A stretch of 64,000 bases of DNA from Porphyromonas canoris (GTDB lineage Bacteria; Bacteroidota; Bacteroidia; Bacteroidales; Porphyromonadaceae), in NCBI RefSeq assembly GCF_000769115.1, contig NZ_JQZV01000013.1, positions 773,027 through 837,026 on the forward strand, in the 5' to 3' direction. Made by a program: the position numbers and the translations under genes. The notes under the pieces were generated by a model. The model saw nothing but the letters and a program-made list of their open reading frames with translations. It searched no databases and was not told the DNA's origin. Shown here one piece after another: positions 28,088-37,692 of this stretch. Each line of letters starts with the position of its first letter. Position 1 is the stretch's first letter.

Positions 28088-29374
28088 ATGCCTATACTGA
28101 TACAAGATGTCCTGCACATAGACAGGCAGGTAGATATTTTAATAGAAGGAAACAGAATAACAAAGGTAGAGAATTCCGGGTCTATAAATCCGGCATCTCT
28201 TTCAGGTGAGGTGGATATCATTCCCGGTAAAAACAGGGGAGTGATACCGGGACTGGTCAACTGTCATACTCACGCGGCGATGACCTATTTTAGAGGTTAT
28301 GGAGACGATAGAGACTTGATGGATTGGCTCGAAAACATGATTTGGCCGGTAGAGGCACATCTTACGCCGGACGACATCTATTGGGGCTCTCGTCTGGCTT
28401 GCATGGAGATGATACAGACCGGAACGACGGCTTTTTTGGACATGTACACATTCCCGGAAGCTACTGCTCAGGCGGTGGAAGATAGTGGAATAAGAGCCGT
28501 ATTGTCTTACACCATGTTTGACAGATGGGATGATGCACGAGCAAAATTGGATCAGAAAAACTGCCATAAGTACTTTGAGCTGTTTTCTCATTACTCCGAC
28601 AGAGTCCGGTTTGCAGTAGGACCTCATGCCATATATACCGTTTCTGCTCCTCAGTTACAGTTTGCACATGAGTTTGCAAAGGAGCATGACTGTCTCGTGA
28701 ATCTGCACTTGGCTGAGACCTATCAAGAGTGGAAAGACTGCACTAAGAACTTTGGAACAACGCCGGTAAGGTATCTCAAAGATCTCGGCGTCCTTTCTCC
28801 TCGTTTGGTTTTGGCTCACTCCCTTTGGATGGATAGTGAAGAGCTGCAAATCCTTGCCGATTATGGTTGCAGCACCGTACACAATCCGGCTTCCAATATG
28901 AAGTTGGCATCCGGGTACAAGTTCAGGAGCGAAGAGATGTGTGAGAAAGGAATACGTGTGGGAATAGGTACGGACGGATGCTCTTCTTCCAACAATCTGG
29001 ATATGGTGCAAGCGATGAAACTCGCTTCACTTCTTGGGAAAGCTTGGCGCGGAGATCCCAAAGCAACACCGGCTAAAGAGATGTTCGTGGCTGCGACAAA
29101 GGCAGGAAGCGAGATTCTTAGAATAGACGGGGGAGAGATAGAGCCGGGAAAACTGGCAGATTTGTCTCTTGTCCGACTTGATATTCCGGAAATGACGCCG
29201 TGCCATGACTTTATCTCAAATTTGGTCTATTCTGCCTCCGGTAGTGCCGTGGATACCACTATCGTAGATGGAAAAGTACTGATGAGAGAACGGCAGATAC
29301 CGGAATACGATGTCCTCTTAAAGAAAGGAGTGGAAGTTTCTAACGACTTGCTTCGCAGAGCCGGAAGAGGATAA
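28088..29374 (+). CDS. Amidohydrolase, MTA/SAH or adenosine deaminase type
   Basis: TRZ/ATZ-type amidohydrolase related to 5-methylthioadenosine/S-adenosylhomocysteine deaminases (MtaD/DadD). The metal motif [11 protein letters not shown] lies at about residue 60, HLAETYQEW at about 210, and the metal Asp in [10 protein letters not shown] at about 298. It deaminates an adenine nucleoside to the inosine form. Length 428 is normal. It lies 8 bp after the dipeptidase and 29 bp before a purine nucleoside phosphorylase, which could use its product. The exact nucleoside cannot be chosen from sequence. Confidence 0.87.
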   Translation: MPILIQDVLHIDRQVDILIEGNRITKVENSGSINPASLSGEVDIIPGKNRGVIPGLVNCHTHAAMTYFRGYGDDRDLMDWLENMIWPVEAHLTPDDIYWGSRLACMEMIQTGTTAFLDMYTFPEATAQAVEDSGIRAVLSYTMFDRWDDARAKLDQKNCHKYFELFSHYSDRVRFAVGPHAIYTVSAPQLQFAHEFAKEHDCLVNLHLAETYQEWKDCTKNFGTTPVRYLKDLGVLSPRLVLAHSLWMDSEELQILADYGCSTVHNPASNMKLASGYKFRSEEMCEKGIRVGIGTDGCSSSNNLDMVQAMKLASLLGKAWRGDPKATPAKEMFVAATKAGSEILRIDGGEIEPGKLADLSLVRLDIPEMTPCHDFISNLVYSASGSAVDTTIVDGKVLMRERQIPEYDVLLKKGVEVSNDLLRRAGRG

Positions 29375-29403
29375 ATATTAACAGACACTTATATTGCTAC
29401 ATT

Positions 29404-30231
29404 ATGACACAGTTTGAATATAAACATTATGAAGAGGCGGCAGCTTATCTGCGTCGCTTCATCCCGGAAGATACAAAGGTTGCCATCACGCTTGGTAGCG
29501 GATTGGGAGCATTGGCAGATATGATAGAGGATGCCAAGGCAATACCTTATGATACAATTCCAAACTTTGTAAAGTCCACAGCCATAGGGCACAAAGGTCA
29601 GCTTATCGTAGGAAAGTTGGGGGGTGTTCCGGTTGTCGCCATGCAGGGACGCTTTCACTACTATGAGGGGTACAGCATGCAGCAGGTAACATTCCACGTA
29701 AGAGTGTTCAAGCTTTTGGGTATAGAGTATCTTTTTGTCTCCAATGCCGCAGGAGGTACCAACGAATCTTTTAAGGTCGGAGACTTGATGATCATAACGG
29801 ATCATATAAATCTTCTGCCCAATCCTCTCATTGGACCGAATATGTCAGAGTTTGGACCTCGTTTTTCCGATATGACCAGAGCTTATGATCGTGCACTTAT
29901 CGCAAAAGCCAAAGAGGTGGCAGCCCAACAGAATACCGCTCTGAAAGAGGGTGTATATGTGGGTTGGACAGGTCCTTCTTATGAAACACCGGCGGAGTAT
30001 AAGTTCCTGAATATAATCGGAGGGGATGCAATAGGTATGAGTACAGTGCCTGAGGTGATAATGGCTCGCCATTGCGATATTCGTGTATTTGGTATGTCCG
30101 TGATAACAAATGAGGGGTATCATTTCGATGATGACTTTGTAAATGATGGCGATGACGTGATACGAGCAGCAAATTCCGCCTCCAAGAAGATGACGGCACT
30201 CTTTACAGAGGTTATCCGATCTCTGTATTGA
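29404..30231 (+). CDS. Purine nucleoside phosphorylase I
   Basis: Trimeric PNP splitting inosine/guanosine (and analogues) with phosphate into base and ribose-1-phosphate. The phosphate-binding [11 protein letters not shown] opens the domain, GRFHYYEGY lies at about 80, and the family signature [12 protein letters not shown] lies at about 113. The base-pocket region is [14 protein letters not shown], and [12 protein letters not shown] is near residue 235. Length 275 matches the low-molecular-mass class. Together with the preceding deaminase it forms a purine salvage pair. A strong terminator follows. Confidence 0.94.
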   Translation: MTQFEYKHYEEAAAYLRRFIPEDTKVAITLGSGLGALADMIEDAKAIPYDTIPNFVKSTAIGHKGQLIVGKLGGVPVVAMQGRFHYYEGYSMQQVTFHVRVFKLLGIEYLFVSNAAGGTNESFKVGDLMIITDHINLLPNPLIGPNMSEFGPRFSDMTRAYDRALIAKAKEVAAQQNTALKEGVYVGWTGPSYETPAEYKFLNIIGGDAIGMSTVPEVIMARHCDIRVFGMSVITNEGYHFDDDFVNDGDDVIRAANSASKKMTALFTEVIRSLY

Positions 30232-30342
30232 TGATTGACTCAAAGGCGTTATCCTGTACGAAATCCCTTGATGCAAAAATCTTTATGAAAGATTAGTTTG
30301 AGGGAAGATCTCTGACAGAGATAATGTTTGACAATAAAACAG

Positions 30343-30381
30343 AAAGACCGACTTGCTTTAGAAGGCAGTGTCGGTCTTTTT
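30343..30381 (+). terminator. Terminator after purine nucleoside phosphorylase
   Basis: AAAGACCGAC (30343-30352) pairs perfectly with GTCGGTCTTT (30370-30379) across a 17-nt loop, followed by more T. Confidence 0.9.
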
Positions 30382-30532
30382 CGATAAAAACAGAGAGGCG
30401 GAATGCCTTTTCAGGAGACCTTTGGGAAGAACACCTTATCGGTATAAGGAACAAAAAATGAAGATTGATTTTGTCGGTTTTGATCGTCTAAAAGAGGTCA
30501 TTCATCGGGATTATTAAGCCGTTTAGTCGGGG

Positions 30533-30568
30533 TTGTATTGTATTAGGAGCCTGATTATCCTATTTTTG
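30533..30568 (+). promoter_or_regulatory. Promoter of the LiaF-like/LytTR pair
   Basis: TTG at 30538-30540 (a second at 30533-30535) is 20 bp from TATTTTTG at 30561-30568. Transcription would start near 30575, about 65 bp before the first gene. Confidence 0.6.
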
Positions 30569-30640
30569 TATCAGATAGACGAGAGTACTGCTCCGGATGA
30601 GAGAGCCAACTCTTTGGTCTGAATAGTAACTGATAAACTA

Positions 30641-31600
30641 ATGTATTGTGATATGAATATTTCAAATCAAAAATCGGGATTTACTCTGTTCTTTTCTCTC
30701 TTGCTTATGATAGCAGGTGGAGGTCTGTTGTTTGCCGGTGTTATATCCGGAGGGGACAACTTCGATGCTCTTATAGAAATATTGGGAGCGGTGATGCTAT
30801 ATATATTAGGAGCGGGATTCATGGGACGGTTTTTAGCTAAAAGAGATACCGGAGGCAGGAATACAACAGCTTCGATTGCGTTATTGATCATAGCAGGAGC
30901 ACTTCTCTTTTTATTGTCTAACATGGGATTATTGGACAAATCATTCCTTAGAATCATATTCTCATGGCAGATGTTGCTCATTACTGTCGGACTTTTTTAT
31001 CTGTCTCACTCTTTTGATATCGGAGGATTGGTGGTTACCGGATTTGGTTTGGGCTTTCTTCTGCTGAAGCTTAGTAAGATATTTCCGGAAATATCCTTTT
31101 ATCTGGAGTCATTGTCTACATATTGGCCTGTTGGAGCAATGATTTTGGGAGCTCTTCTTTTTCTGTATGCCTTACCGGCCATTCAGAATAACAGGAGGGA
31201 AAAACTACGAAAATCTTTTACAAGACACTATACCAAAGAAACTAATGGCAATGGGATAACAGATGATGGAAGAATAGATTGCCGATATCTTTTCTCCGGT
31301 GGCGAGTACGTTGTACTGGATCCGGTATTCAGAGGAGGGAGTATAGATGTTTTGTTTGGCGGAGTCGATTTGGATTTAAGACAGACCACGCTTCCTGTTG
31401 GAGAGACTGAATTGGTGGTTACAGCAGCTTTTGGTGGTGTTGAGATACTGATGCCGCCCGATTGGAACGTAGAGGTAAAATCAGTTTCTACATTCGGAGG
31501 TGTTTCCAATAAGCGTATGAGAATTTTCAATCAGAATTCAGACCGCAAACTGATTATCAATGTCAAGTCTGCAATATTCTCCGGAGTGGAGATCAAATAA
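30641..31600 (+). CDS. LiaF-like membrane protein
   Basis: A 319-residue membrane protein. Five hydrophobic segments fill about residues 12-185 (for example FFSLLLMIAGGGLLFAGVI and ASIALLIIAGALLFLLS), and a soluble C-terminal domain follows (about 210-319). That domain shows the three FGGV repeats (FGGVDLDL, FGGVEILMP, FGGVSNKR) typical of LiaF-type cell-wall-active-antibiotic response proteins. In Firmicutes LiaF represses the LiaSR envelope-stress system. Here the partner is instead a LytTR regulator starting 3 bp downstream, so the pair probably forms a membrane-stress switch (inference). An alternative ATG at 30653 removes four residues. Confidence 0.8.
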   Translation: MYCDMNISNQKSGFTLFFSLLLMIAGGGLLFAGVISGGDNFDALIEILGAVMLYILGAGFMGRFLAKRDTGGRNTTASIALLIIAGALLFLLSNMGLLDKSFLRIIFSWQMLLITVGLFYLSHSFDIGGLVVTGFGLGFLLLKLSKIFPEISFYLESLSTYWPVGAMILGALLFLYALPAIQNNRREKLRKSFTRHYTKETNGNGITDDGRIDCRYLFSGGEYVVLDPVFRGGSIDVLFGGVDLDLRQTTLPVGETELVVTAAFGGVEILMPPDWNVEVKSVSTFGGVSNKRMRIFNQNSDRKLIINVKSAIFSGVEIK

Positions 31601-31603
31601 CGG

Positions 31604-32359
31604 ATGGAGCAGCTGCACAACATAGAGAAACACCGCATCTTTGCTTGTTTGGTAATAGCATCAGTATATACCTTTGCAGTAGGAGGGCTTAATCTTTATC
31701 TTTCTGTTTGGGATATACTTTTCTATGCTGCGGTACTATTCTTAGGAAGTTATGCCTTTTCTTCCCTGCTCCGGTTTAGTAAAGTAAGAGTTTGGATAGC
31801 TGTTGCATTGTTGTGTATAAGCATTGTGGCTGTTGGTGCAGAGTATCTTTTTCTAAATCTTTTTGAGTCTCTTTCATGGGAGCAGTGGCTGAAAACGGCT
31901 CCGGTAAGAGTGTTGATCACTTGTCTGTTCGGGATAATATTCATGATGAGATACCTCAACAAAGTGAAAGAGACACAGGAAGAGGAAGAGAAGATACCCG
32001 TTGAAGAACAGGCTTTGACCGCTTCTTCTCCGGTAGCAGATAAGCTGACTGTAAGGAGCGGATCTAAAATACGCATACTTTCTTTAGATGAAATTCTTTA
32101 TATTGCAGCGGATGGAGACTATATTGCTATCCATACACCGGACGGACATTGGCTGAAAGAGCAAACGATGAAAGCAACAGAAGATATGCTTCCTCAGGAT
32201 CTTTTTGTCCGTGTACACCGTTCCTACATTGTAAATGTCAAGCACATTGCAAGAATAGAGCGTTATGGAGAGCAGAGACAGCTGGTTTTACATAGTGGGG
32301 ACATTATACGCATCAGTCTTTCCAGATACCGTTTACTGAGACAAAAACTGGGATTATAA
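31604..32359 (+). CDS. Membrane-bound LytTR-family regulator
   Basis: A 251-residue protein with four predicted membrane helices in the first ~125 residues. A short acidic linker (QEEEEKIPVEEQ) is followed by a LytTR DNA-binding domain (about 148-251; LSLDEILYIAADGDYIAIHT, FVRVHRSYIVNVKHIARIERY). There is no receiver or kinase domain, so the membrane part itself probably senses the signal or binds the LiaF-like protein encoded 3 bp upstream. LytTR proteins bind paired direct repeats near promoters; their own promoter at 30533-30568 is a natural candidate target. Confidence 0.85.
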   Translation: MEQLHNIEKHRIFACLVIASVYTFAVGGLNLYLSVWDILFYAAVLFLGSYAFSSLLRFSKVRVWIAVALLCISIVAVGAEYLFLNLFESLSWEQWLKTAPVRVLITCLFGIIFMMRYLNKVKETQEEEEKIPVEEQALTASSPVADKLTVRSGSKIRILSLDEILYIAADGDYIAIHTPDGHWLKEQTMKATEDMLPQDLFVRVHRSYIVNVKHIARIERYGEQRQLVLHSGDIIRISLSRYRLLRQKLGL

Positions 32360-32417
32360 AAGAGAAAGAAGAGATATGTAAGGGCAGAAAAGGCTCTGAA
32401 TAGTACGAAAAAATCAC

Positions 32418-32425
32418 TACATTTG
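32418..32425 (+). promoter_or_regulatory. Candidate -7 box for ftsK
   Basis: TACATTTG matches TANNTTTG and lies 31 bp before the ftsK ATG. A -33 TTG is not seen, so confidence is modest. Confidence 0.4.
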
Positions 32426-32456
32426 CTAAGCTAAATAATCTCTCCTTACTCTGAAG

Positions 32457-34934
32457 ATGAAGACAAATAAAGGCAAAACCAAAAATATAAAACTCCCTGA
32501 ATGGGTCAAGAATACCGGCATACACGTTACGAGGGATACGTATGTGCTTTTGATCGGTGCTCTTTTGACTTTCTTGGGAGTCTTTCTTCTTATAGCATTC
32601 TTCTCTTATTTCTTTACCGGAAAGGCGGATCAGAGTGTTGTGCTTAATGTCCCACAAGCTGAAGTCTCTACGGGAGATACTATTGCCAATCCTTCGGGAG
32701 TAAAGGGCGCGTACTCCATGCACAATATTGTTAATGGGTGGCTTGGATTGTCTGCCATTTTCCCCATTGTCTTTATCTGCTTAGCCGGGTTGCGCATTTT
32801 ACGTAATCGCAAAGGGGGATACATAAGACTATTCTTCCTGTGTGGTTCATTGATGTTTTGGAGCATGCTTTTACTGGGTCTTGCAGGAGGCGCATTATTC
32901 CCGAATCAGTTCTTTTTCCTTGGTGGCCTTTTTGGTAAAAAGCTCGCAGATTACAGTGTATTACAGATAGGATATCCGGGAACCATTCTTGTCTTAATCT
33001 TTTTCCTTTTTGCGATACTGCTCATATTCTTTCAGAGTTTCACTCCAAAGGTCAAAGGATGGTTGGAGATAAAGAAAAAACAGCCAGCCGAAGCCATCCC
33101 TGTTGTGCCTGAAGAGAAGAAAAAAGGAAATGGTTTCTTTGCACGTTTCAAAAAGAGAAGAAAAGAAGAAGACGATTATGATGCTTTGGGAGATGAGATT
33201 GAAGGCATTGATGAAGATGTTTTTACCTCCGATTCCTCTTCTCAACCGGCATCATCCTATTCGCCAACCCATTCCGGTTCTGATGAGGAACTTATTGATC
33301 ATCATATCGAAACCTATGCTTCCGGAAAAGAAGATGGAATAGATCTTGAAGTTGTACGTCCCAAGAGTGATACTTTAGAAGATAACGCCTTAGCACAAGC
33401 CTTATTGCAGGAGTTGGGAGAGTATGATCCTCATATCGAATTGAGTCATTTCAAGATGCCTTCCATAGAGCTTTTGGACGACAGAAAAGAGGATACGCAG
33501 ACGGTAGATTTAGATGAAATAGAAGATAATAAAAGGCGTATCACTGCGACATTAGAGAGTTTTCAGGTCAGCATTGTCTCTATCAGGGCAACCGTTGGTC
33601 CTACTGTAACTCTTTACGAAGTGGTACCGGCAGATGGTGTGCGCATTTCCAGAATAAAAAATTTGGAGGATGATATTGCACTTAGTTTGTCTGCACTTGG
33701 AATACGTATCATTGCTCCTATTCCGGGCAAAGGTACTATCGGTATAGAGGTAGCCAATAGAAATCCAAAGACTGTCGGCTTCCGTTCTGTGCTAAGCTCT
33801 CAAAAGTTTTTGGAGAAAAAGTACGAGCTTCCGGTTGCATTGGGTCGGACTATTACGAACGAAGTGTTCAGCTTCGACCTTGCAAAGATTCCTCATCTTC
33901 TTGTAGCCGGAGCAACGGGGCAGGGAAAGTCCGTAGGTCTTAATGTGATCATTCTTTCACTGCTATACAGCAAGCATCCGAGCGAACTTAAATTCGTCAT
34001 GGTGGATCCTAAAATGGTTGAGTTTAGTGTCTTTTCCATGATTCAAAACCACTATATGGCTAAGTTGGAAGATGAAGAACAGGTTATCATCACCGATACA
34101 GCCAAGGTTGTAAGTACACTTAACTCTCTTTGTAAGGAGATGGATGACAGGTATGAACTTCTCACCAAAGCAGGTGTAAAAAACATTGTGGAGTATAACC
34201 ACAAGTTCAAACGCAGGCTTTTGAGTCCGAGCAACGGATATAAGTTTATGCCATACATAGTGCTGGTGATAGATGAGTATGGAGATCTCATCATGACAGC
34301 GGGTAAAGAGATAGAGCTTCCTCTTGCTCGAATCGCTCAAAAAGCCCGTGCAGTGGGAATACACTCTATTATTGCCACTCAACGTCCAACGGCAAGCATC
34401 ATCACCGGAACCATTAAGGCCAACTTCCCCGGACGTATCTCATTCAAAGTCTACTCATCCATCGACTCTCGTACCATTCTTGATGCTTCAGGAGCTAACA
34501 GGCTTGTTGGTCGAGGCGATCTGCTTTACTCTCAAGGAAATGAAGCTATACGTGTACAGTGTGCCTACATAGATACCGAAGAGATAAACAGAGTCGTGGA
34601 TTATATATCCAAGCAGCAGGGGTATCCTCATCCCCTTTATCTCCCGGAAGTAGGAGGCAACGGCTCATCCGGAGGTCGTGGAGAGTATGGTAGCGATATG
34701 GATTCCGGCAGCAGAGATGCTCTTTTTGAAGAGGCTGCGAATATTATGCTTTTAGAGCAGAGTGGCAGTACATCTCTGCTCCAAAGACGTCTTGCCATCG
34801 GTTTTGCCCGTGCCGGCAGACTTATGGATCAGCTTGAGCAGGCAGGCGTGGTAGGACCATCGGAAGGAAGTAAGCCGAGACAGGTATTGATTGAGTCCGC
34901 AGAAGATCTTCGGAAAATCCTTGAAAGATCTTAA
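32457..34934 (+). CDS. ftsK: DNA translocase FtsK
   Basis: Septal DNA pump that clears the chromosome terminus and activates XerCD. Four N-terminal membrane helices (about 25-200) are followed by an acidic, Ser-rich linker (about 210-330) that is far shorter than in E. coli. The motor has Walker A GATGQGKSVGLN (about 485) and Walker B VLVIDEYGDL. A C-terminal winged-helix gamma domain (about 755-825, LLQRRLAIGFARAGRLMDQLEQ) reads the polar KOPS sites. Length is 825 residues. A lolA-like gene follows after 28 bp, an order also known in E. coli. Confidence 0.95.
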   Translation: MKTNKGKTKNIKLPEWVKNTGIHVTRDTYVLLIGALLTFLGVFLLIAFFSYFFTGKADQSVVLNVPQAEVSTGDTIANPSGVKGAYSMHNIVNGWLGLSAIFPIVFICLAGLRILRNRKGGYIRLFFLCGSLMFWSMLLLGLAGGALFPNQFFFLGGLFGKKLADYSVLQIGYPGTILVLIFFLFAILLIFFQSFTPKVKGWLEIKKKQPAEAIPVVPEEKKKGNGFFARFKKRRKEEDDYDALGDEIEGIDEDVFTSDSSSQPASSYSPTHSGSDEELIDHHIETYASGKEDGIDLEVVRPKSDTLEDNALAQALLQELGEYDPHIELSHFKMPSIELLDDRKEDTQTVDLDEIEDNKRRITATLESFQVSIVSIRATVGPTVTLYEVVPADGVRISRIKNLEDDIALSLSALGIRIIAPIPGKGTIGIEVANRNPKTVGFRSVLSSQKFLEKKYELPVALGRTITNEVFSFDLAKIPHLLVAGATGQGKSVGLNVIILSLLYSKHPSELKFVMVDPKMVEFSVFSMIQNHYMAKLEDEEQVIITDTAKVVSTLNSLCKEMDDRYELLTKAGVKNIVEYNHKFKRRLLSPSNGYKFMPYIVLVIDEYGDLIMTAGKEIELPLARIAQKARAVGIHSIIATQRPTASIITGTIKANFPGRISFKVYSSIDSRTILDASGANRLVGRGDLLYSQGNEAIRVQCAYIDTEEINRVVDYISKQQGYPHPLYLPEVGGNGSSGGRGEYGSDMDSGSRDALFEEAANIMLLEQSGSTSLLQRRLAIGFARAGRLMDQLEQAGVVGPSEGSKPRQVLIESAEDLRKILERS

Positions 34935-34962
34935 CAGATAACCAACTTTAAGAAGAAACATC

Positions 34963-35607
34963 ATGAAACACCAAATAGTAAAAACAGTATTCAGTGTCTT
35001 GTTGGCTGTTGTCGCCATCGGTTCGATGGCACAAGTGAAAGCAACGGATCCGATAAAGGCATTGTCGGACAAGGTCAATCCGTCGGATGGTATGTTGATA
35101 GAGTTTACACTGACCTATCCCGACCAAAAGCCTGTACACGGTTGCACTCTTACGGCTCAAGGGGAAAAGTTTTACCTCAATACCACTCCGCTCACAGCCT
35201 GGTACAATGGAAAGCTTCTTTGGGTCATGTCGAGTGGGACAAACGAAGTCAATCTGACCTCTCCTTCAGAGTCAGAGCTTGAAGAGCTCTCTCTTCTTAT
35301 CTCTTTGAGCAGACTGCTCAAGCAAGATTTTACAACCTCTGTACAGAAATTGCCTAATAATATGTCTCGCTTTTTGGCAACGCCGAAAGCCGGTTATGGA
35401 GGCATGCTTACCTCTTTGTCCATAGATACAGACGCATCTTACACACCTTCGATCATCCGTTTCAAGGAAAAGGGAGATAGAAAAGAGGATAAAGAGACCG
35501 TTATAGAGATTAAGAAGATAACGAAACCCTATGGTACAACGGGAAAACTTTTTGAGTTCGACAAGAAAAATTTTTCCCGAAATATTGAAGTAATAGATTT
35601 AAGATAA
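34963..35607 (+). CDS. LolA-like outer-membrane lipoprotein carrier protein
   Basis: A 214-residue secreted protein with a signal peptide (MKHQIVKTVFSVLLAVVAIG, cleavage after about residue 27). The LolA-like half-barrel shows in the segments GCTLTAQGEKFYLNTTPLTAWYNGKLLWVM and TPSIIRFKEKGD. LolA proteins carry lipoproteins through the periplasm. The gene lies directly after ftsK as in many Gram-negative bacteria, which supports the call. Similarity is at family level only, and Bacteroidota have several LolA-like paralogues with unclear roles. trxB follows after 22 bp. Confidence 0.75.
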   Translation: MKHQIVKTVFSVLLAVVAIGSMAQVKATDPIKALSDKVNPSDGMLIEFTLTYPDQKPVHGCTLTAQGEKFYLNTTPLTAWYNGKLLWVMSSGTNEVNLTSPSESELEELSLLISLSRLLKQDFTTSVQKLPNNMSRFLATPKAGYGGMLTSLSIDTDASYTPSIIRFKEKGDRKEDKETVIEIKKITKPYGTTGKLFEFDKKNFSRNIEVIDLR

Positions 35608-35629
35608 ACCAATAAATAAACAACAAAAA

Positions 35630-36586
35630 ATGACCGACATGAACACAACTCCCACAGTGCGTTGTCTGATAGTAGGATCCGGTCCTGCGGGATACACTGC
35701 TGCCATATATGCATCAAGAGCAAATCTTTCTCCCGTTCTTTTCGAGGGGATACAACCCGGAGGACAGCTTACCACTACTACCGATGTAGAAAATTTCCCC
35801 GGTTATCCCAATGGTATCACCGGTACAGAGCTGATGATGGACTTGCGTGCACAGGCAGAGCGTTTCGGGGCAGACATAAAGCCCGGGCTCGTTACAGACA
35901 TAGACTTTTCCTCTAAACCTTATAAGGTAACCGTAGATGGCACCGAAAGCTATCTGGCTCATGCTATCATCATTTCTACGGGAGCCACAGCCAAATACTT
36001 GGGCTTGGAAGATGAGAAGAAGTACAATGGAATGGGTGTGAGTGCTTGCGCCACTTGTGACGGATTCTTCTACCGCAACAAGGTAGTAGCAGTAGTAGGA
36101 GGCGGAGATACCGCTTGTGAAGAGGCTATCTATCTTTCCAGTTTGGCATCGAAAGTATATCTTATCGTTCGTAAACCATATTTGAGAGCTTCTAAGGTTA
36201 TGCAAGATCGCGTTATGAAGAACGAAAAGATCGAGATTTTATTTGAACATAACACTGTCGGACTCTTTGGTGAAAACGGAGTGGAAGGCGCTCATCTTGT
36301 TTATCGCAAGGGTGAAGCAGATGAAAAGATGGTGGATATTGCCATAGACGGCTTCTTTCTGGCTATCGGTCATACTCCTAATACGGATTTGGTTAAAGGT
36401 GTGGTAGATCTTGACGAACAAGGTTACATCAAGACCATAGAAGGCTCTCCAAAGACCAATGTTCCCGGTGTTTTTGCCGCAGGAGACGTGGCAGACCCTC
36501 ACTATCGTCAAGCCATTACAGCGGCAGGAAGCGGATGTAAGGCTGCGATAGAAGTAGAAAGATATTTGTCTGAGAACGAGCTGTAA
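35630..36586 (+). CDS. trxB: Thioredoxin reductase
   Basis: FAD flavoenzyme reducing thioredoxin with NADPH. The FAD-binding GSGPAGYTAAIYASRA is near residue 14, the redox-active CATCDG at about 140, the NADPH motif GGGDTACEEA at about 157, and the C-terminal FAD segment GVFAAGDVADPHYRQ at about 280. Length 318 is normal. ATGs at codons 1 and 4 are both possible. It closes the ftsK-lolA-trxB run and is followed by a strong terminator. Confidence 0.95.
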   Translation: MTDMNTTPTVRCLIVGSGPAGYTAAIYASRANLSPVLFEGIQPGGQLTTTTDVENFPGYPNGITGTELMMDLRAQAERFGADIKPGLVTDIDFSSKPYKVTVDGTESYLAHAIIISTGATAKYLGLEDEKKYNGMGVSACATCDGFFYRNKVVAVVGGGDTACEEAIYLSSLASKVYLIVRKPYLRASKVMQDRVMKNEKIEILFEHNTVGLFGENGVEGAHLVYRKGEADEKMVDIAIDGFFLAIGHTPNTDLVKGVVDLDEQGYIKTIEGSPKTNVPGVFAAGDVADPHYRQAITAAGSGCKAAIEVERYLSENEL

Positions 36587-36659
36587 TATCTCTTTCGAGA
36601 GCGACAGCACTCTTTAAAGACTTTCCCGGAATGCTCAAGTAAGATTGAGCATAGTCGGT

Positions 36660-36702
36660 AAACTGCAAGCATTATCTCTTTTAAGGGTAGTGCTTGCAGT
36701 TT
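36660..36702 (+). terminator. Terminator after trxB
   Basis: AAACTGCAAGCA (36660-36671) pairs perfectly with TGCTTGCAGTTT (36691-36702), and the T-run continues to 36705. Confidence 0.92.
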
Positions 36703-36833
36703 TTTATTTCCTGAAGAGATCCACAAACCATTGCTCTGTGCTATTTAGGCGCGAGAGAAATGAGTATTAAGCCGTACACTTTCTTTGATAAACCTATTCA
36801 AAAGATTGGTCGAATAGGGCAAAGAGTTGCCAT

Positions 36834-36917
36834 CGGGCTTTGACTGCTCCCTTTCAAGCTTTGGTTCGTATATCTCAAGGTTCGATTTCCACAAATCAGC
36901 CCTTGATATTGAAATAT
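36834..36917 (+). repeat. 21-bp degenerate repeat array, 4 units
   Basis: Units start at 36834 (CGGGCTTTGA), 36855 (CAAGCTTTGG), 36876 (CAAGGTTCGA) and 36897 (CAGCCCTTGA), 21 bp apart. The third unit's spacer, TTTCCACAAAT, is identical to that of the first unit at 62838. Confidence 0.75.
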
Positions 36918-37107
36918 AAAAGGCATTAAAGCTCTTTTTTGAAAGGATTAAAAGAAGATTTAATCATGTATAGACGATTATTGTAGCGTGATCAAGATTG
37001 TACCATACTGTTTTCTTCCACTCTCCATATTTATTCAATCAAAGGACAAAGTTTGTCATCAAGTATCGTTACCTTTGTATTTGGAAGTATAAATCAGCAA
37101 TCGCAAG

Positions 37108-37692
37108 ATGAGTATAAAAGTATCATCAGACAGTGATCAGGGCAGCTCCATGCCCGAAAGCCTGCTTCTCGAAAGCAGTCAAGGCTGTATAGGAGCCATC
37201 TATGCCGTTCTTCGGCAAGAGTCTTCGTCCGGAAATCGTGAAGCAAAGCTTCGAGGTTTGCAGGGGCATCTGTTGGCTCTCTACTCTGCAGCTCTATCTA
37301 CTCCTGTTTCGGACTATGAGGAGTATCAGTATGAAGAGTCGGAGCGCGAGTACATCGTAACCGAAGAGCAGTATAATGCCGTACAAGACAGTATCGCTGA
37401 ACTGATGGGAGAGTACGATACCATAATAGACGGCTCCATAGATGTGGCTCAGCCGGAGTATGAATCCAAGGCTTTTACGGTTTCGGAACTGGTGGCAGAT
37501 GTTTTTCAGGAGATAGTGGACTTTGTCTGGAACTATCGGATAGATGTTCAGACCGATGAAATAAAAGGGATGCTGATCTATGACTACCTGCAAGGATTCA
37601 CTCACACGTGGGGAAAGAAGGTATTGATCATTGCTCGTGCCATTCATGATGCTATTGAGATGGAGATGGAAGGGGACGGAGAGTATGAATAG
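37108..37692 (+). CDS. DUF5063-like protein
   Basis: A 194-residue, strongly acidic, mostly helical cytoplasmic protein (no signal peptide or membrane segment). The C-terminal half (LVADVFQEIVDFVWNYR, LIYDYLQGFTHTWGKKVL) resembles DUF5063, a family of unknown function. It overlaps the exonuclease gene by 8 bp. Family knowledge and this overlap suggest a fixed DUF5063/exonuclease partnership, so it may regulate or bind the nuclease. Confidence 0.7.
   Translation: MSIKVSSDSDQGSSMPESLLLESSQGCIGAIYAVLRQESSSGNREAKLRGLQGHLLALYSAALSTPVSDYEEYQYEESEREYIVTEEQYNAVQDSIAELMGEYDTIIDGSIDVAQPEYESKAFTVSELVADVFQEIVDFVWNYRIDVQTDEIKGMLIYDYLQGFTHTWGKKVLIIARAIHDAIEMEMEGDGEYE

Larger units (their letters stand above)
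30232..30640 (+). other. Intergenic region before the LiaF-like gene
   Basis: A 409-bp gap with the pnp terminator (30343-30381) and a good promoter (30533-30568). The 150 bp between them contain no gene or clear structure. Confidence 0.6.
36587..37107 (+). other. Intergenic region after trxB
   Basis: A 521-bp gap. It contains the trxB terminator (36660-36702), a 21-bp degenerate array (36834-36917) and a -7-like TACCTTTG at 37070-37077 ahead of the DUF5063-like gene, with no -33 TTG at standard distance. No gene is evident. Confidence 0.6.

Noticed and set aside
36876-36898. GGTTCGATTTCC resembling a tRNA T-arm
   Set aside because: No acceptor stem, anticodon arm or CCA end can be folded around it, and it is explained by the 21-bp repeat unit.
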